DNA of 64,000 bases from JBBWZH01 sp035544115 (GCA_963714145.1 OY970235.1:3224001-3288000), one strand, 5' to 3'. Shown: positions 1-11,041, counted from the first letter of the stretch. Translations and numbers: made by a program. The notes: generated from the letters alone by a model not told the origin.

Positions 1-2494
1 GCGGAGAACATCCCCCGGGTGTCGGTCTCGTAGGTGCCGGAGAGGACCAGCACCCGGCAGGTGCCGCAGGCGCCCTCGCCGCACGACTGCGGCAGGTCGA
101 CGCCGGCGGCGTTGGCAGCGACCAGGACCGATTGCCCGGGACTGCAGGGAAACGCCGGCTCGCCGTCGGGCCTGCCGATCGTGAACTCCGTGACGCCGTT
201 CGCCGCGGCGGCGAGGGCGATGGCGTGCGCCTTCTCCCGCCGGGTCTGGATGCTGCGCCCGGACACGAACGCTTCGGTGTGGATGGCCTTCCGGGACACT
301 CCCAGGTCCGTCAGGTGGCCGATCAGGTCCTGCATCATGGCGGCCGGCCCGCAGAGATGGACCCGGACGGCACCGGCCGCATACGGTCGAAGTACTTCGG
401 CGCTGATTCGTCTGCTGTGTTCGGTCACGAAGATCGACACTTCGAGCCCGGGCAGCCGGGCCTGGAGCGCCGCGATGTCGGGGCGAAACGCGATCTCGGC
501 CTCGGTGCGGTAGCTGGCCAGCAGTACGACCCGGCCGGTATAGCCGGCGTCGGCCGCCGCGGCCAGCACGCTCATCAGCGGCGTGATCCCGACGCCACCG
601 GCGATCAGCAGCAACGTGCCTTCGGCGGGTCCCGGCTCCCAGGTGAACTCCCCGTGCGGCCCGCTCACCCGCAGCGCCTGCCCGACCGCGAGTTCCTCGT
701 GCAGGTAGCCCGAGCCCAGCCCGTCCGGCTCATGCTTCACCGCGATCTCGACTGAACCGCTGAGTCCGGGGCCACTGCAGATCGAGTACGAGCGTTCGAT
801 CGGCTCGACGGCGACCGGCAGGTCGACCTTCAGGTACTGCCCGGCGGTGAACGAGAACGGCAGCGCGGCCCCGTCCAGGGCGTGCAGGCGGATCCGCCGG
901 ATCGTCGGGGTCAGCGCCTCGACCGCGGCCACCCGCAGATAGCCCTGCCAGGGCGTCGCCGGATCGCGGCGAACCCCGCCGGCGCGGACCGCCCGCCACA
1001 TGGTCCCGAGCCGGCGCGGCGGCAGCACCGCGTTCGCGGCCATCAGCCCGCCGGCCAGCGCCCCGACCACCCCGGGACCCCAGGCGTCCTGCCCGGCTAC
1101 GAAGAGTCCCTTGACCGGCGTACGGCATCCCGCCCGCGCCGACCGCAGCCGGGCAGGAGTCGCCGCGAGACCATAGAAAGAGCCGAGAACGCTGTGCTGG
1201 AAGGTCTCGAACGACAGCGGTGTGGCGAGCTCAGCGAACGCGATCGCGCCCCGGAAGCCGGGCCACCGCTGCTCGAGGCGGGCGAGCAGCCGCTCGGTCA
1301 GGTCCTCCTTGAGCCGCCGGTAGCTCTCCGGCCGTTCCTTCTCGTCGGTCCCGCGCCACCGGTCGACCACTTTCGGATCGACGAGCTCCAGCACCTCGAC
1401 GGTGTGAAACCGGGCGGCCGGGTTGTTCAGCGACGCGAACGAGACGTACAGCGTGCCGTCCCCGGGCGGGCGATGGAAGCCCTCGTGGTCGTCGAGGTCG
1501 GGCATGAACCAGTGGTTCTCGCCGCGCAGCCCGAACTCGGCCGGTGACCGGTCCAGCCCTAGGAAGAGCATGACCGCGGACGGTTCCTCCGGCAGGTCGG
1601 CCAGCTCACCGCTTTTCCCGATCAACGCGTACGTGTTTCGCACGCCGGCCGCCGAGACGACGGTATCCGTCCGCACGTGATAGCGCCGCCCGGTGGTGGT
1701 GTCCTCGACGTCGACGCCGGTCACCCGTCCCCGCTCCACGACGACGTCGTTGACCCGTTGCCGGGGCCGCAGTTCGACGCCGTACCGCTGAAGGATCTCC
1801 AGAATGATCCGGCTGAGCTCCTTCGGCCCGCCCACGGGGTGCGCGGTGCCCGCCATGAAGAACGTCAGCGGGACCGCGGCGTGATAGCCGAACGCGCTCG
1901 ACGCCGGCGGGGTGCCGTAGAGCCCCCACCGCGCCGCCAGAACGGCCCGCAGCCGCGGATCGCGGAAGCTACCGGCCACCTGGTCCCGCAGCGACCGGTA
2001 CATCGTGGGAAAGAGCCGCTCGACGATCGGAAAACCCATCCTGCGCACGCCCGCGGGGAACGACGCGAGAACGTTGCGCGCCGCGAGCCCGGTCATGGCT
2101 CGTCGGGTGGCTCGGAAGAAGTCATCGATGGCATCGGCCTCGTCCGGGAACTGTTCCACCAGGCGCGCCAGGAATCGCTCCTTCGTGGCCGGGACCGCGA
2201 AGTCGAACCCGGGAAAGTGCAAGGCGTCGTAGTCGTCCGGCAGCGGCGAGAGCTGCACCCGCCCGTCGGTCATGAACTCGAGGAACGGGCCGGCGTCGGC
2301 GCTGATGTAGTGCAGTCCGGTGCCGAACTGGAAGCGCCCGGCGCGGGAGAACTCGTGCGTCATCCCGCCGAGCGTGTAGTGCTGTTCGAGGACGAGAACC
2401 TTCTTCCCGCCGAACTGCGCGATCGTTCGGGCCGCGGCGAGGCCGCCCATCCCCGACCCGATCACCACGACGTCGACCTGCTCGCCCGCAACCA
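1..2494 (-). CDS. FAD oxidoreductase / FNR-type reductase / [2Fe-2S] ferredoxin fusion (partial, C-terminus off window)
   Basis: One frame stays open from an ATG at 2494 to the left edge (at least 831 codons) and encodes three redox modules. Residues about 1-485 are a CrtI/retinol-saturase-like FAD protein: a dinucleotide-binding GSGMGG at 13-18, then EQHYTLGGMTHEF, and the family's C-terminal FVAGQD motif near 460. Residues about 505-735 are a ferredoxin-NADP reductase-type domain with RSYSI (flavin binding) near 570 and GGVGITPLMS (NAD(P) binding) near 635. Residues from about 745 are a plant-type ferredoxin with CGEGACGTC near 805; the fourth cluster cysteine lies off the window. Inference: electrons pass from NAD(P)H through the flavin to the Fe-S cluster and on to the N-terminal FAD domain or an outside oxygenase. 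The substrate is unknown. It is divergent from the hydrolase at 2634. Confidence 0.8.
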
Positions 2495-2633
2495 TGCCGC
2501 GAGGCTGGCGGATCCGACTTGACGCCGACGGAACGATCCGTGAATCACCCGCGGAACCCGTACGAGATCGCATTCCCGCTCCGTTCAGGGCGCGGCCATA
2601 GCGTCCGGCGGAACGAGAGAGGGAGGCTGGCAA

Positions 2634-3350
2634 ATGGAGCGCAACAATCCGACGATCGTGCTCGTGCACGGCGCCTTCGCCGACAGCGGCGGCTTTACCG
2701 CCGTCGCCAGGCGGCTGGTCGCCGACGGCTATCCGGTGGCCGCCGCGCCGAACCCGCTGCGCGGGCTCGGCTCGGACGCAGCGCAGGTGAGGGCGCTACT
2801 GGACAGCATCGGGGGGGCGATCGTGCTGGTCGGCCACTCGTACGGGGGTGCCGTCATCTCCACCGCCGCCACCGGGAGCGCGAACGTGAAGGCGCTGGTC
2901 TACCTGGCGGCGTTCGTCCCGGAGACCGGAGAGAGCGCGCAGGCGCTGGTGGAGAGGTTCCCCGGCAGCACCGTGGGCGAGTCCCTGAAGCCGGTGCCGC
3001 TGCCCGGCGGACAGGTCGACCTCTACATCGACCCGAAGGTGTTTCATCCCCACTTCGCGGCGGACCTGTCCGCCGAGGAGGCCGCGCTCTTCGCGATCAC
3101 CCAGCGGCCGGCCAGCGGCGCCGCCCTCGGCGAGCCCGCCGCCGGCCCGCAGGCCTGGCACACGATCCCCAGCTACAACCTGATCAGCGGGGCCGACCGG
3201 ATCATCCCGCCGGCGGCGCAGGAGTTCATGGCGCAGCGTTCGGGCGCCGAGGTCCAGGTGGTCGAGGGCGCCTCGCACATGGTGTTCGTCTCCTACCCGG
3301 GCACAACCGCGGCCTTCATCGAAAAGGCGGCGCAGGAAAATGCAAAATAA
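2634..3350 (+). CDS. Alpha/beta hydrolase (238 aa)
   Basis: Single-domain cytoplasmic alpha/beta-fold hydrolase with no signal peptide. The N-terminal strand VLVHGAF is the oxyanion-hole motif, GHSYGG carries the nucleophilic serine near residue 68, and an acid (SGADRIIP) and a late histidine (EGASHMVF) complete a plausible triad. The size fits small esterase/EstC-like hydrolases. An ATG preceded by GGGAGG supports the start. The stop overlaps the next gene by 11 bp, so the two are probably co-transcribed. The gene is divergent from the redox fusion across about 140 bp. The substrate is unknown. Confidence 0.85.
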   Translation: MERNNPTIVLVHGAFADSGGFTAVARRLVADGYPVAAAPNPLRGLGSDAAQVRALLDSIGGAIVLVGHSYGGAVISTAATGSANVKALVYLAAFVPETGESAQALVERFPGSTVGESLKPVPLPGGQVDLYIDPKVFHPHFAADLSAEEAALFAITQRPASGAALGEPAAGPQAWHTIPSYNLISGADRIIPPAAQEFMAQRSGAEVQVVEGASHMVFVSYPGTTAAFIEKAAQENAK

Positions 3351-3552
3351 GAGCGTAAGCGCACTGAAGTGGGGCATGTGGATCCACATCTTCTGGTACG
3401 TCGTTGCCAATGTGGCCCAGGTCATCGTGTGGGCGCTGGCCACTCCGGACCAGTTCTTCTGGCCCCTGTGGTCGATCGTCGGCTGGGGTATCGGGCTGGT
3501 GGCCCACATCTGGGCGGCCCAGTCGGCGATCCGGGCGCACGCCACGTCCTGA
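3340..3552 (+). CDS. 2TM-domain small membrane protein (70 aa)
   Basis: Short protein with two hydrophobic helices separated by a tight turn: residues about 13-33 (the HIFWYVVANVAQ segment) and 41-60 (WPLWSIVGWGIGLVAH). This matches the 2TM domain family, in which a polar head leads into an aromatic first helix and a WPLWGWGIGL-like second helix. The family has no established function. The gene starts inside the 3' end of the hydrolase, which suggests translational coupling, and ends 8 bp before the stop of the convergent SARP gene. Confidence 0.75.
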   Translation: MQNKSVSALKWGMWIHIFWYVVANVAQVIVWALATPDQFFWPLWSIVGWGIGLVAHIWAAQSAIRAHATS

Positions 3553-3560
3553 GCGGCGTC

Positions 3561-6500
3561 TCAGTCGCGGAGCAGTTCCTCGGCGCGGCGGGCGAACAGG
3601 TGCGCACCGCGTTCGGTGGAGAGCGTCCGAGCCCGCTCGGCCATGGCCCGGACGTCGGCGGCGGGCTCGCCCCGGGCCCGCATCAGCCGCGCCCGCAGGA
3701 GAATCAACAGACCCTCGGCATACCGCTGGCCGTATTCGGCAACGAACGAGTCCGCCCGGTCCAGGGCCGCGGCGGCCTCGTCCAGCCGGCCGGCCGCCAG
3801 CCACATCTCGCCGAGCAGCCCGTACCAGGTGGCCAGGCCCGAGCGCGGCGGGTCGAGCAGGGCCACGGCGATGATCTCCGCCGCCCCGGCCGCGGCGGCG
3901 GGGTCGCCGGCCGTCACGGCGCGCGCCCAGCATCGAGCCAGCCGCTGGTAGGCGCCGAGGAAGACGAACGAGAACTCGGGGTCCTGGGCGATGCCCCGCT
4001 CGGCCGCGCGCAACGCCCAGGGCGGGTCCGCGGCCAGCGCCGCGACGGTGACCGAGAAGGCCGACCAGACCGTGATCGCGTACGGGTCGTCACCCGCGGC
4101 GGCCTCCAGCGCGTCGAGCATCGCCCGGGACCCGTCGACATCCCCGTGCAGCGCGGTCATCAGTGCGAGCATCACCGGCGAGAGCAGCTGCAGGTCGTGC
4201 CGCAGCGGTGCCTGGTCGCGCCCGGCCGGGTCACTGTGGATGGCCGAGTTCGACCAGCTCAGGTACTGGTGCGCGGCCTCGATGTTGCCGATGTCCCACT
4301 GGTGGATGCCCCAGGCATGCCGGCCGTAAGTGCGCACGATCGGGTCGGCGGAGGCCTCGCCCTGCCTCGAGCAGGCGGCGCGCCAGCCGGCCGGCCCGGT
4401 CGAGCTGGATGCCCTGGGAGTACGCGGCCCACCGGGAGAAGAGGAAGTCGGCGGCCTCCCGCTCCCGGCCGAGGTCGCGGGCCAGGTGCTCGGCGCGCTC
4501 CAGCAGGTCCGGCGCCGAGCCGACGTAACCCGCCCGCATCCCGTCCACGGCGATGAACAGCGACAGGGCGGAAAGCTCCAGCTCCGCCAGGCCGGCCGCC
4601 CGCGCCACTTCCGCGGCCAGCCGCAGCTGTCGCGCCGCGGCCTCGAGCGCCGACTTGGCCCCGGCGCAACGGCCCGCGCGGACGAGCGCTGCCGCGGTGC
4701 GGGCCGGGTCGGCGAGCGGGCCGGCCGCCCACAGGTGATGGGCGAGGCGCTCGACCACCGGGTCGTCCCCGACGGTCGCGCGCTCGAGCGCCTCCGCGAC
4801 GCGCAGGTGCAGCCGTGGCACGACCAGCGTCGACGTGCTCCAGGCGACCGACTCGCGCACCAGGTCGTGCGCGAAGCGGAACGAGAACGGGTCGCCGCGC
4901 AGGGGCTCGAACAGGCCGAGCGCCTCCAGCGGCTCCATCCGGTCGAGGCAGCTCTGCACCTCGAGGCCGGCGGCGTCGGCGAGCAGGGCGAGGTCGACTT
5001 CCCGGCCGATGAGCGCGGCCGTTTGCAGCAGGCCCCGGGCGTCGTCGGTCGAGACCGGCCACCCGGTCGCTGACGACGTCCCGCACGGTGGACGGCACCC
5101 CGGTGCGCTCGGCAGCGTCGTCGCTGAGTTCGCCGTCGTCGGCGAGAAACCGGGACAGCTCCCGGACGAAGAACGCGTTGCCGCCGGTACGGGAGTGGAT
5201 GCTGCGGGCGGCGGCGGGACTGGGCGCCTGGCCGGTCTCGCGGCGGACCAACTCGGCCACCTCGTCCGGGCCGAGCGGGAGGAGCCGGATCCGGCGGTGC
5301 CGGGGCTGCCGGCTCGCCATGGCGAGTGCGCGCGCCACCTCGGGGCAGGGAACGGGCGCGCGGTCGCGCAGCGCGCCGATGACCGCGGTGCCCTCCGGCA
5401 GCCGGGCGGCCAGGTGGCTGAACAGGTCCAGCGAGGTGCCGTCGGCCCACTGGATGTCGTCGATGACCAACACGACCGGCCGCCGCGCCGACACCTGCCC
5501 GATGACGGCGACCGCCTGCTCGAACAGGCGGAACTGGGCGCCGCTGTCCGGCAGCACCAGCGTGCCGTACCCGCCGCCCGACCCGGCGAGGCGGCCGAGC
5601 TCGCCGGCCTGCCAGTCCTCCCGGGCCGCTGCGGGCAGGCTCGCGATGACGGCGCCGATCACCTGCACCCACGGCCACATCGACGGGGTGCCGTCGCCCT
5701 CGAGGCAGCGGCCCCATACCACGAGCGCGCCGCGCCGGCCCGCCTCGACGCCGGTCTCCTCGAGCAGGCGGGTCTTTCCGACCCCTGGTTCCCCCTCGAC
5801 AACGACCAGGCCGGTCCCGCCGGCGAACGCCGCCGCCACCGCCTGCCGCAGAACCGCGAGCTCCTCGCCCCGGCCGACAAGGAGATCGGCGGGCGCGGCG
5901 GCATGAGCCGGTTTCGCTGGCGCCGACGGCCGGCCCAGCAGTCGTTGGTGCGCAGCCAGCAACGCCGGTCCGGGATCGATGCCCAGCTCCTCGGCGAGCC
6001 GGGCGCGGACCGTCCGGAACACCGACAGCGCCTTGGCCTGCTGACCGGCGGCGCCCAGCGTGGTGACGAGAGCGGCATGCACCTTCTCGTCCAGCGGCGC
6101 CATCGCGGCGGCCCGAAGCAGAGCCGGCAGCACCAGCTCGGGCCGGCCCTGGGAAACAGCCAGCTCGGCCGCCGCCACGCACGCCTCAAGGAACTCACCG
6201 TCCACCGCGGCGAAGATGGCCATCGCGGCCGCGCCGTGCGCCAGGCCGTCACCGGCGGGTCCGTGCCACAGCCCCAGCGCCCGGGTGAAACAGTCGAGTG
6301 CCGGGCCCGGACGCTCCTCCGCGGCGTGGGCCAGGGCGGCCTTGACCAGTTCCCGGAACGTGACCACGTCCAGCATGCCGGGCTCGGGCAGGAACACGTA
6401 CCCGTTGCCCCGCCGCTGCAAGTACACGCCGGTCCCGCGGGCCGGCAACGCCGGCTCGAGCAGCCGCCGCAGCGAGCCGGCGTACTTCTGCAGGATGTTG

Positions 6501-6709
6501 ACCGCCGAGGCCGGGACGTCGTCGCCCCAGATCAGATCGATCAGCTCGTTCGTGCTGATCGGCCGGCCCGCCCGGACCAGCAGCAGGGCCAGCAGATAGG
6601 CCTGCTGCCGGGGCCCGGCGTCCAGCTCGACCCCGGCCCGCCACAGCCGCAGGTGGCCGAGGATCTGCAGGCGCACGCCCTCGCCGTCAGAAGGCAACGA
6701 CGTAGCCAT
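3561..6709 (-). pseudogene. SARP/AfsR-type transcriptional activator with AAA ATPase domain, disrupted by two frameshifts
   Basis: The N-terminus (start 6709, preceded by CAGGAG) is a winged-helix DNA-binding domain (about residues 12-95) followed by a bacterial transcriptional activation domain (about 100-245). An ATPase follows, with Walker A GEPGVGKT near 305 and Walker B VVLVIDDIQWAD. Homologous reading then leaves this frame at about 5050-5056, continues in a second frame (FRFAHDLVRESVAW, TPR-like helices) to about 4350-4360, and ends in a third frame at 3561 (RTYGRHAWGIHQWD to the stop). Both shifts are +1 (one extra or two missing bases). Restored length is about 1,048 aa, normal for the family. 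As read, the protein would end after a garbled tail. Either a recently inactivated regulator or sequencing error. No biosynthetic cluster is adjacent. Confidence 0.8.
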
Positions 6710-6912
6710 GGTGCTGCTCCTGCCCGCGCACCGTCGAGTCCGGCTTTGTACAGTACCGGGGCGGGAATCGAGATCGATCGGTCAAGTGGCGGCCAGCACC
6801 GCGTGCACCGAGCAGACGGAGCCGGCTGTCTGCGCCCGGCGGGGATCCGCCCGACCTTGTCGTCGCGGGCCGGCGGGGTTCCGCTGGGCCGTCGGGGCTG
6901 AGGGGGTAGGAC

Positions 6913-8052
6913 GTGGCAGCCCTGTCCCCACCAGTGGCTCGGGTGAGCACGCTCGAGCTGTTTTTCGACCTGGTCTTCGTGTTCGCCGTTACCCAGCTGA
7001 CCGCCGCGCTCGCCAACCGTCTGACCTGGGTCGGGGCCGCCGAGGTCGTTCTGATGCTCGCGATCGTCATGTGGATGTACAGCGCGTACGCCTGGCTGAC
7101 CAACGCGATGATCCCGAACAGCCTCGGCCGCCGGGCCCTGATGCTGGTCGGGATGGCTGGGTTCCTGATCATGGCGCAGGCGGTCCCGGCCGCGTTCGCC
7201 TCAACCGGGTGGGCGTTCGGGGTCGGGTACTTCGTGGCCAATGCTGTCCACACGGGACTGTTCGCGTTGACCGGGGGGTCCCGGATGGTCCGGGCGTTCC
7301 GGACGCTGGCACCGCTGAACCTGGTGAGCGCGACGATCATCCTTGTCGGCAGTTTCACTCCGGGCGGGTGGCGATGGGGCCTGTGGCTCGTGGCGGTCCT
7401 GATCCAGCGGGCCTCGCCGTACATCGATCCGGTCGACAGGTTCATCATCTCGCCGTCGCACTTCGTCGAACGGCACGGGCTCATCATCATCGTCGCTCTC
7501 GGCGAGTCGTTGGTGGTCATCGGGCAGGGAGCGCACGGGGCCGAGCTGAACCTGTCGCTGGTCGTGGTCGGCGTGCTTGGCCTGTCGATCGCGTATCTGA
7601 TGTGGTGGATCTACTTCGGCGGCGATGACGAGCGGGCTGAGTCGGCACTGGCGGCGGTCGAGCCGCGCCAGCGTGCCCGGGCTGCGTTCAACGCGTACGG
7701 CTGGGCCTACGTCGGGCTGCTGCTGGGCATCGTCGCGGTGGCGGCCGGCATCAAGAAGGCGGTCGGGCATGCCTCCGGCCACCTCGAACTGCCGCAGGCG
7801 ACGCTGCTCGCGGCCGGGCTGGCCGTGTACCTCCTCTCCGACGTCGCATTCCGGCTCGTGTTGCACATCGGACCGGTCCGGTTCCGGGCCGCGGCCGCCG
7901 TGGCGGTACTCGCCACGATCCCGGCGGGGATCGCTCTCGGGCTGGCCCAGTTGACCGCACTGGTCGCCGTACTGATCGGGATGCTCTATCTCGAGGACCG
8001 GGCCGCCGGGGGCGGTGGTCGTCCCGACGATTGCGGCCCTGAAAAAAGCTGA
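6913..8052 (+). CDS. Low temperature requirement protein A (LtrA) family membrane protein
   Basis: 379-aa polytopic membrane protein. It opens with the family signature STLELFFDLVFVFAVTQLT in the first helix and has about ten hydrophobic segments. FVERHGLIIIVALGESLVVIG near the middle is a second strongly conserved LtrA block. LtrA proteins were named for growth at low temperature in Listeria; their transport activity is not established. The start is a GTG preceded by a purine-rich AGGGGGTAGG. It is divergent from the SARP regulator across about 200 bp that shows no clear operator. Confidence 0.9.
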   Translation: MAALSPPVARVSTLELFFDLVFVFAVTQLTAALANRLTWVGAAEVVLMLAIVMWMYSAYAWLTNAMIPNSLGRRALMLVGMAGFLIMAQAVPAAFASTGWAFGVGYFVANAVHTGLFALTGGSRMVRAFRTLAPLNLVSATIILVGSFTPGGWRWGLWLVAVLIQRASPYIDPVDRFIISPSHFVERHGLIIIVALGESLVVIGQGAHGAELNLSLVVVGVLGLSIAYLMWWIYFGGDDERAESALAAVEPRQRARAAFNAYGWAYVGLLLGIVAVAAGIKKAVGHASGHLELPQATLLAAGLAVYLLSDVAFRLVLHIGPVRFRAAAAVAVLATIPAGIALGLAQLTALVAVLIGMLYLEDRAAGGGGRPDDCGPEKS

Positions 8053-8209
8053 GCCGTTCCTTGAACAGGTCAGGAGGAGCGGTAGGCCCGGATCAGGGTT
8101 CCGTCGTCTCGCGCGGCCACCGACCTCCGACACGGCGAGGACCGCGTGGTGCGTCCGCGCGAGGCTAGGTTGGGTCTTCGGTGGAGCACGGCGGGAGGAT
8201 GGTTCTCTG

Positions 8210-10792
8210 ATGTCGACTGCTGAGATCACCCGCGCGGAGACCAGCAAGCGGGCACGGCTGGTGGGCGTTCATTCGTACCAGGTCGCGCTGGACCTGACCC
8301 GGGGCGCAAAGGTCTTCGGCTCGGTCTCGGTTGTGCGTTTCGATTGTGCTGAGCCGGGCGAGGTCAGCTATGCGGACCTGGTCGCGGACGCGGTTCACGA
8401 GATCACGCTGAACGGTGTGCCGCTGGACCCCGCAGTCGTCTACTCCGACGGCCGGATCACGCTGCCCGGCCTGGCCGCGCACAACGAGTTGCGGGTCGCC
8501 GCCGACTGCGCCTACACCGGTTCCGGCACGGGGATGCACCGGTCGGCTGACTCCGTGGACGGCGGCATCTACATCTACGGCAAGCTCGCGCAGGCTTACG
8601 CCCGCACCGCGTATGCGTGCTTCGACCAGCCAGACCTGAAGGCCGAGTTCACCTTCCGGGTCACCGCACCCGCGCACTGGACGGTGCTGTCCAATCAGCC
8701 GGCGGCTGGAGCGCCCGAGCCGACCGGGGACGGCCGCGCGGTGTGGCGTTTTCTCCCGACGCGGCGGCTGCCGACTTTTACCACCACCGTGGTGGCAGGC
8801 GACTATCACGTGGTCACCGCGTCGCATACCACGCCCAGCGGCCAGCAGATTCCGCTTGAGCTTGCCTGCCGCGCCGGCCTGGCCCGCGACCTTGACTCAG
8901 AGGTCCTGTTCGAGGTGACCCGGCAGGGCCTTGACTTCTACACCGAAGCGTTCGGCGTCGACTATCCCTACGCCAAGTATGGCCAGGTGTTCGTGCCGGA
9001 ACTCAGCTGCCAGGCGAGCGAGGACGCGGGCTGTGTCCTGGTCTCCGAGCGGTTCGTCTACCGGTCGAGGGTCACCGCGGTGATGGACGAAATGCGCACC
9101 GGGACGCTGCTGCACGAGATGGCGCACATGTGGTTCGGCGACCTGGTGACCCAGCAGTGGTGGGACGACCTGTGGCTGAGCGAGTCCTTCGCCGACTTCT
9201 GCGAGTACGAGGCGGCGTCCCGGCTGAGTCGTTTCCCGCATGCCTGGTCGACGTTCTCGGTCAAGGAAAAGACCTGGGGCTTCGCGCAGGACCAGTTGCC
9301 GTCCACCCATCCGGTAGCCGCCGCCGCGGCTACGCTCAGCGACGCGATCGCGAACTTCGACGGGATCAGTTACGCCAAGGGTGCCGCGGTGCTCAGGCAA
9401 CTCGCCGCGTACACGGGCAAGGAGAACTTCTTCGCCGGCATCCGCGCCTACATCACCCAGCACGCCTATGCCAACGCCCGGCTGCCTGACCTCATCGCGG
9501 CGGTGGCGGCCAGCTCGGGCAAGGACCTGGTCGCATGGTCGAAAGCCTGGCTGGAGACCGCGGGGCCCAACACGCTGCGCTGCCAGTTCCGGACCGACGC
9601 CAGCGGCGCCTTCACCGAGTTCGCCATCGTGCAGGACGCCCCCGCGCAGCACCCCACCTTGCGGCCGCACCGCATCTCGGTCGGCCTCTACCAGCGTTCC
9701 GGAGGCGCGCTGACCCGCATCCGACGGGTCGAGGCCGACGTCACCGACGCCCGGACAGCAGTACCCGAGCTCACCGGGCTGGCGCAGCCTGACCTGATCC
9801 TGCTCAACGACGACGACACCGGCTACGTCATCGTCAGGTTCGACCCCAGGTCCCTGCGCACCGTGACCGAATCGATCGGCGAGCTCACCGACTCGCCGGC
9901 CCGCGCCGTCTGTTGGAACACCGCCATCGACATGGTCCGGCAGGCCGAGCTTCCGGTCTCCACCTTCGTGACCATGCTGGCCACCGGCATTCAGCGGGAA
10001 CCATCGGTATCGGTACTCCAGGCCCTGCTCACGCATGCCGAGCAGATCCTGACGCAGCTAGCCGACCCGCAGCGGGCCGCAGCAGGCAAACAGCAACTGG
10101 CCGACGTCGCCGAGCAGATGCTGCGTCTCGCCCAGCCGGCAAGCGACGACCAGCTGGCCTGGGCCCAACTGCTCAGCTGGACGGCAACCTCGACCGACCA
10201 GCTCGACCTGATCGCTACGCTACTGGACGGCAGCACAGCAATTCCCGGCCTATCTGTGCGCACCGAACTGCGCTGGTCGCTACTGCAACGGCTCGCCGCC
10301 ACCGGGCGAGCCGACAATGCCAGCGTCGACGCCGAACTGGCCAGGGACCGCACCGATTCAGGCCGGCGGAACGCGGCCGCCTGCCGCGCCGCCATCCCCG
10401 ACGCGCAGCACAAGGAAGCGGCCTGGGAGCTGCTCACCAGCGGCCGCCTCGGCCCCGAGAGCCTGACCACGATCGCCCGCGGATTCACCCAGCCAGAACA
10501 GGCACACCTGCTCGTCCCCTACGCCAGGCGCTACCTCACCGAACTAGGGAAAATATGGGTGACACAAAACGGTCACCTCCGGGTCCGGCTCAGCGAACTG
10601 CTATTCCCCTACCCAGCAGCCTCGCCGGAACTGGTCACAGAGATCGATGACTTCCTCACCGCCACGCCACGCGACCCCGTTCTAGCCCGCGTCCTGACCG
10701 AGCGCCGCGACGCAGCCCAGCGAGCCCTGCGTTCACGCGCACTGCCCCACTGGCAACAGCCCGACGCGCACTCGAGGAAACCAGTCAGATGA
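8210..10792 (+). CDS. pepN: M1-family aminopeptidase N-like protein with altered GAMEN motif
   Basis: 860-aa cytosolic-type zinc metallopeptidase. The zinc motif LLHEMAHMWFGDL lies near residues 300-312 and the third zinc ligand is the Glu of WLSESFADF about 20 residues later. An ERAP1-like C-terminal helical domain follows. In most PepN proteins the substrate N-terminus is held by GAMEN; here that position reads QASED (near residue 268), keeping only Ala and Glu. Flanking residues (PEL before, AGCV after) align well, so this is a true substitution. The ATG at 8210 follows GGGAGGA; an upstream extension to 8015 is open but unlike the family. Activity is likely but specificity may differ. Confidence 0.85.
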   Translation: MSTAEITRAETSKRARLVGVHSYQVALDLTRGAKVFGSVSVVRFDCAEPGEVSYADLVADAVHEITLNGVPLDPAVVYSDGRITLPGLAAHNELRVAADCAYTGSGTGMHRSADSVDGGIYIYGKLAQAYARTAYACFDQPDLKAEFTFRVTAPAHWTVLSNQPAAGAPEPTGDGRAVWRFLPTRRLPTFTTTVVAGDYHVVTASHTTPSGQQIPLELACRAGLARDLDSEVLFEVTRQGLDFYTEAFGVDYPYAKYGQVFVPELSCQASEDAGCVLVSERFVYRSRVTAVMDEMRTGTLLHEMAHMWFGDLVTQQWWDDLWLSESFADFCEYEAASRLSRFPHAWSTFSVKEKTWGFAQDQLPSTHPVAAAAATLSDAIANFDGISYAKGAAVLRQLAAYTGKENFFAGIRAYITQHAYANARLPDLIAAVAASSGKDLVAWSKAWLETAGPNTLRCQFRTDASGAFTEFAIVQDAPAQHPTLRPHRISVGLYQRSGGALTRIRRVEADVTDARTAVPELTGLAQPDLILLNDDDTGYVIVRFDPRSLRTVTESIGELTDSPARAVCWNTAIDMVRQAELPVSTFVTMLATGIQREPSVSVLQALLTHAEQILTQLADPQRAAAGKQQLADVAEQMLRLAQPASDDQLAWAQLLSWTATSTDQLDLIATLLDGSTAIPGLSVRTELRWSLLQRLAATGRADNASVDAELARDRTDSGRRNAAACRAAIPDAQHKEAAWELLTSGRLGPESLTTIARGFTQPEQAHLLVPYARRYLTELGKIWVTQNGHLRVRLSELLFPYPAASPELVTEIDDFLTATPRDPVLARVLTERRDAAQRALRSRALPHWQQPDAHSRKPVR

Positions 10793-11041
10793 ACCGCACG
10801 AAGGACCGATCCGAAAACCCGGCACGGTGACCCGCCGCGGCCGGTCGGCCCGGCGATCCGCACCATCCACGGCCGGCCCGAGTACCTGGCCGCCTCCCAC
10901 GGGTGCTGATCAACAAGTACCTCGACGGCAACGGCGACAGGTTCGGCGGCCGACCGCACACATCTATTCTGCCGCCGCGTAGTTGCGCATACGTTCCTCC
11001 AGCGTGCGCGCGGCTGGCTCGTGTCGATAGCGGAGCAATGA

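Noticed and set aside
3561..6709. Considered the SARP gene as marker of a biosynthetic gene cluster.
   Set aside because: No polyketide, peptide or terpene biosynthesis genes are adjacent, and the gene is broken.
4330..6901. Long plus-strand frames opposite the SARP gene.
   Set aside because: Composition is Arg/Gly/Pro-rich and mirrors the minus-strand coding; no start signals or domains.
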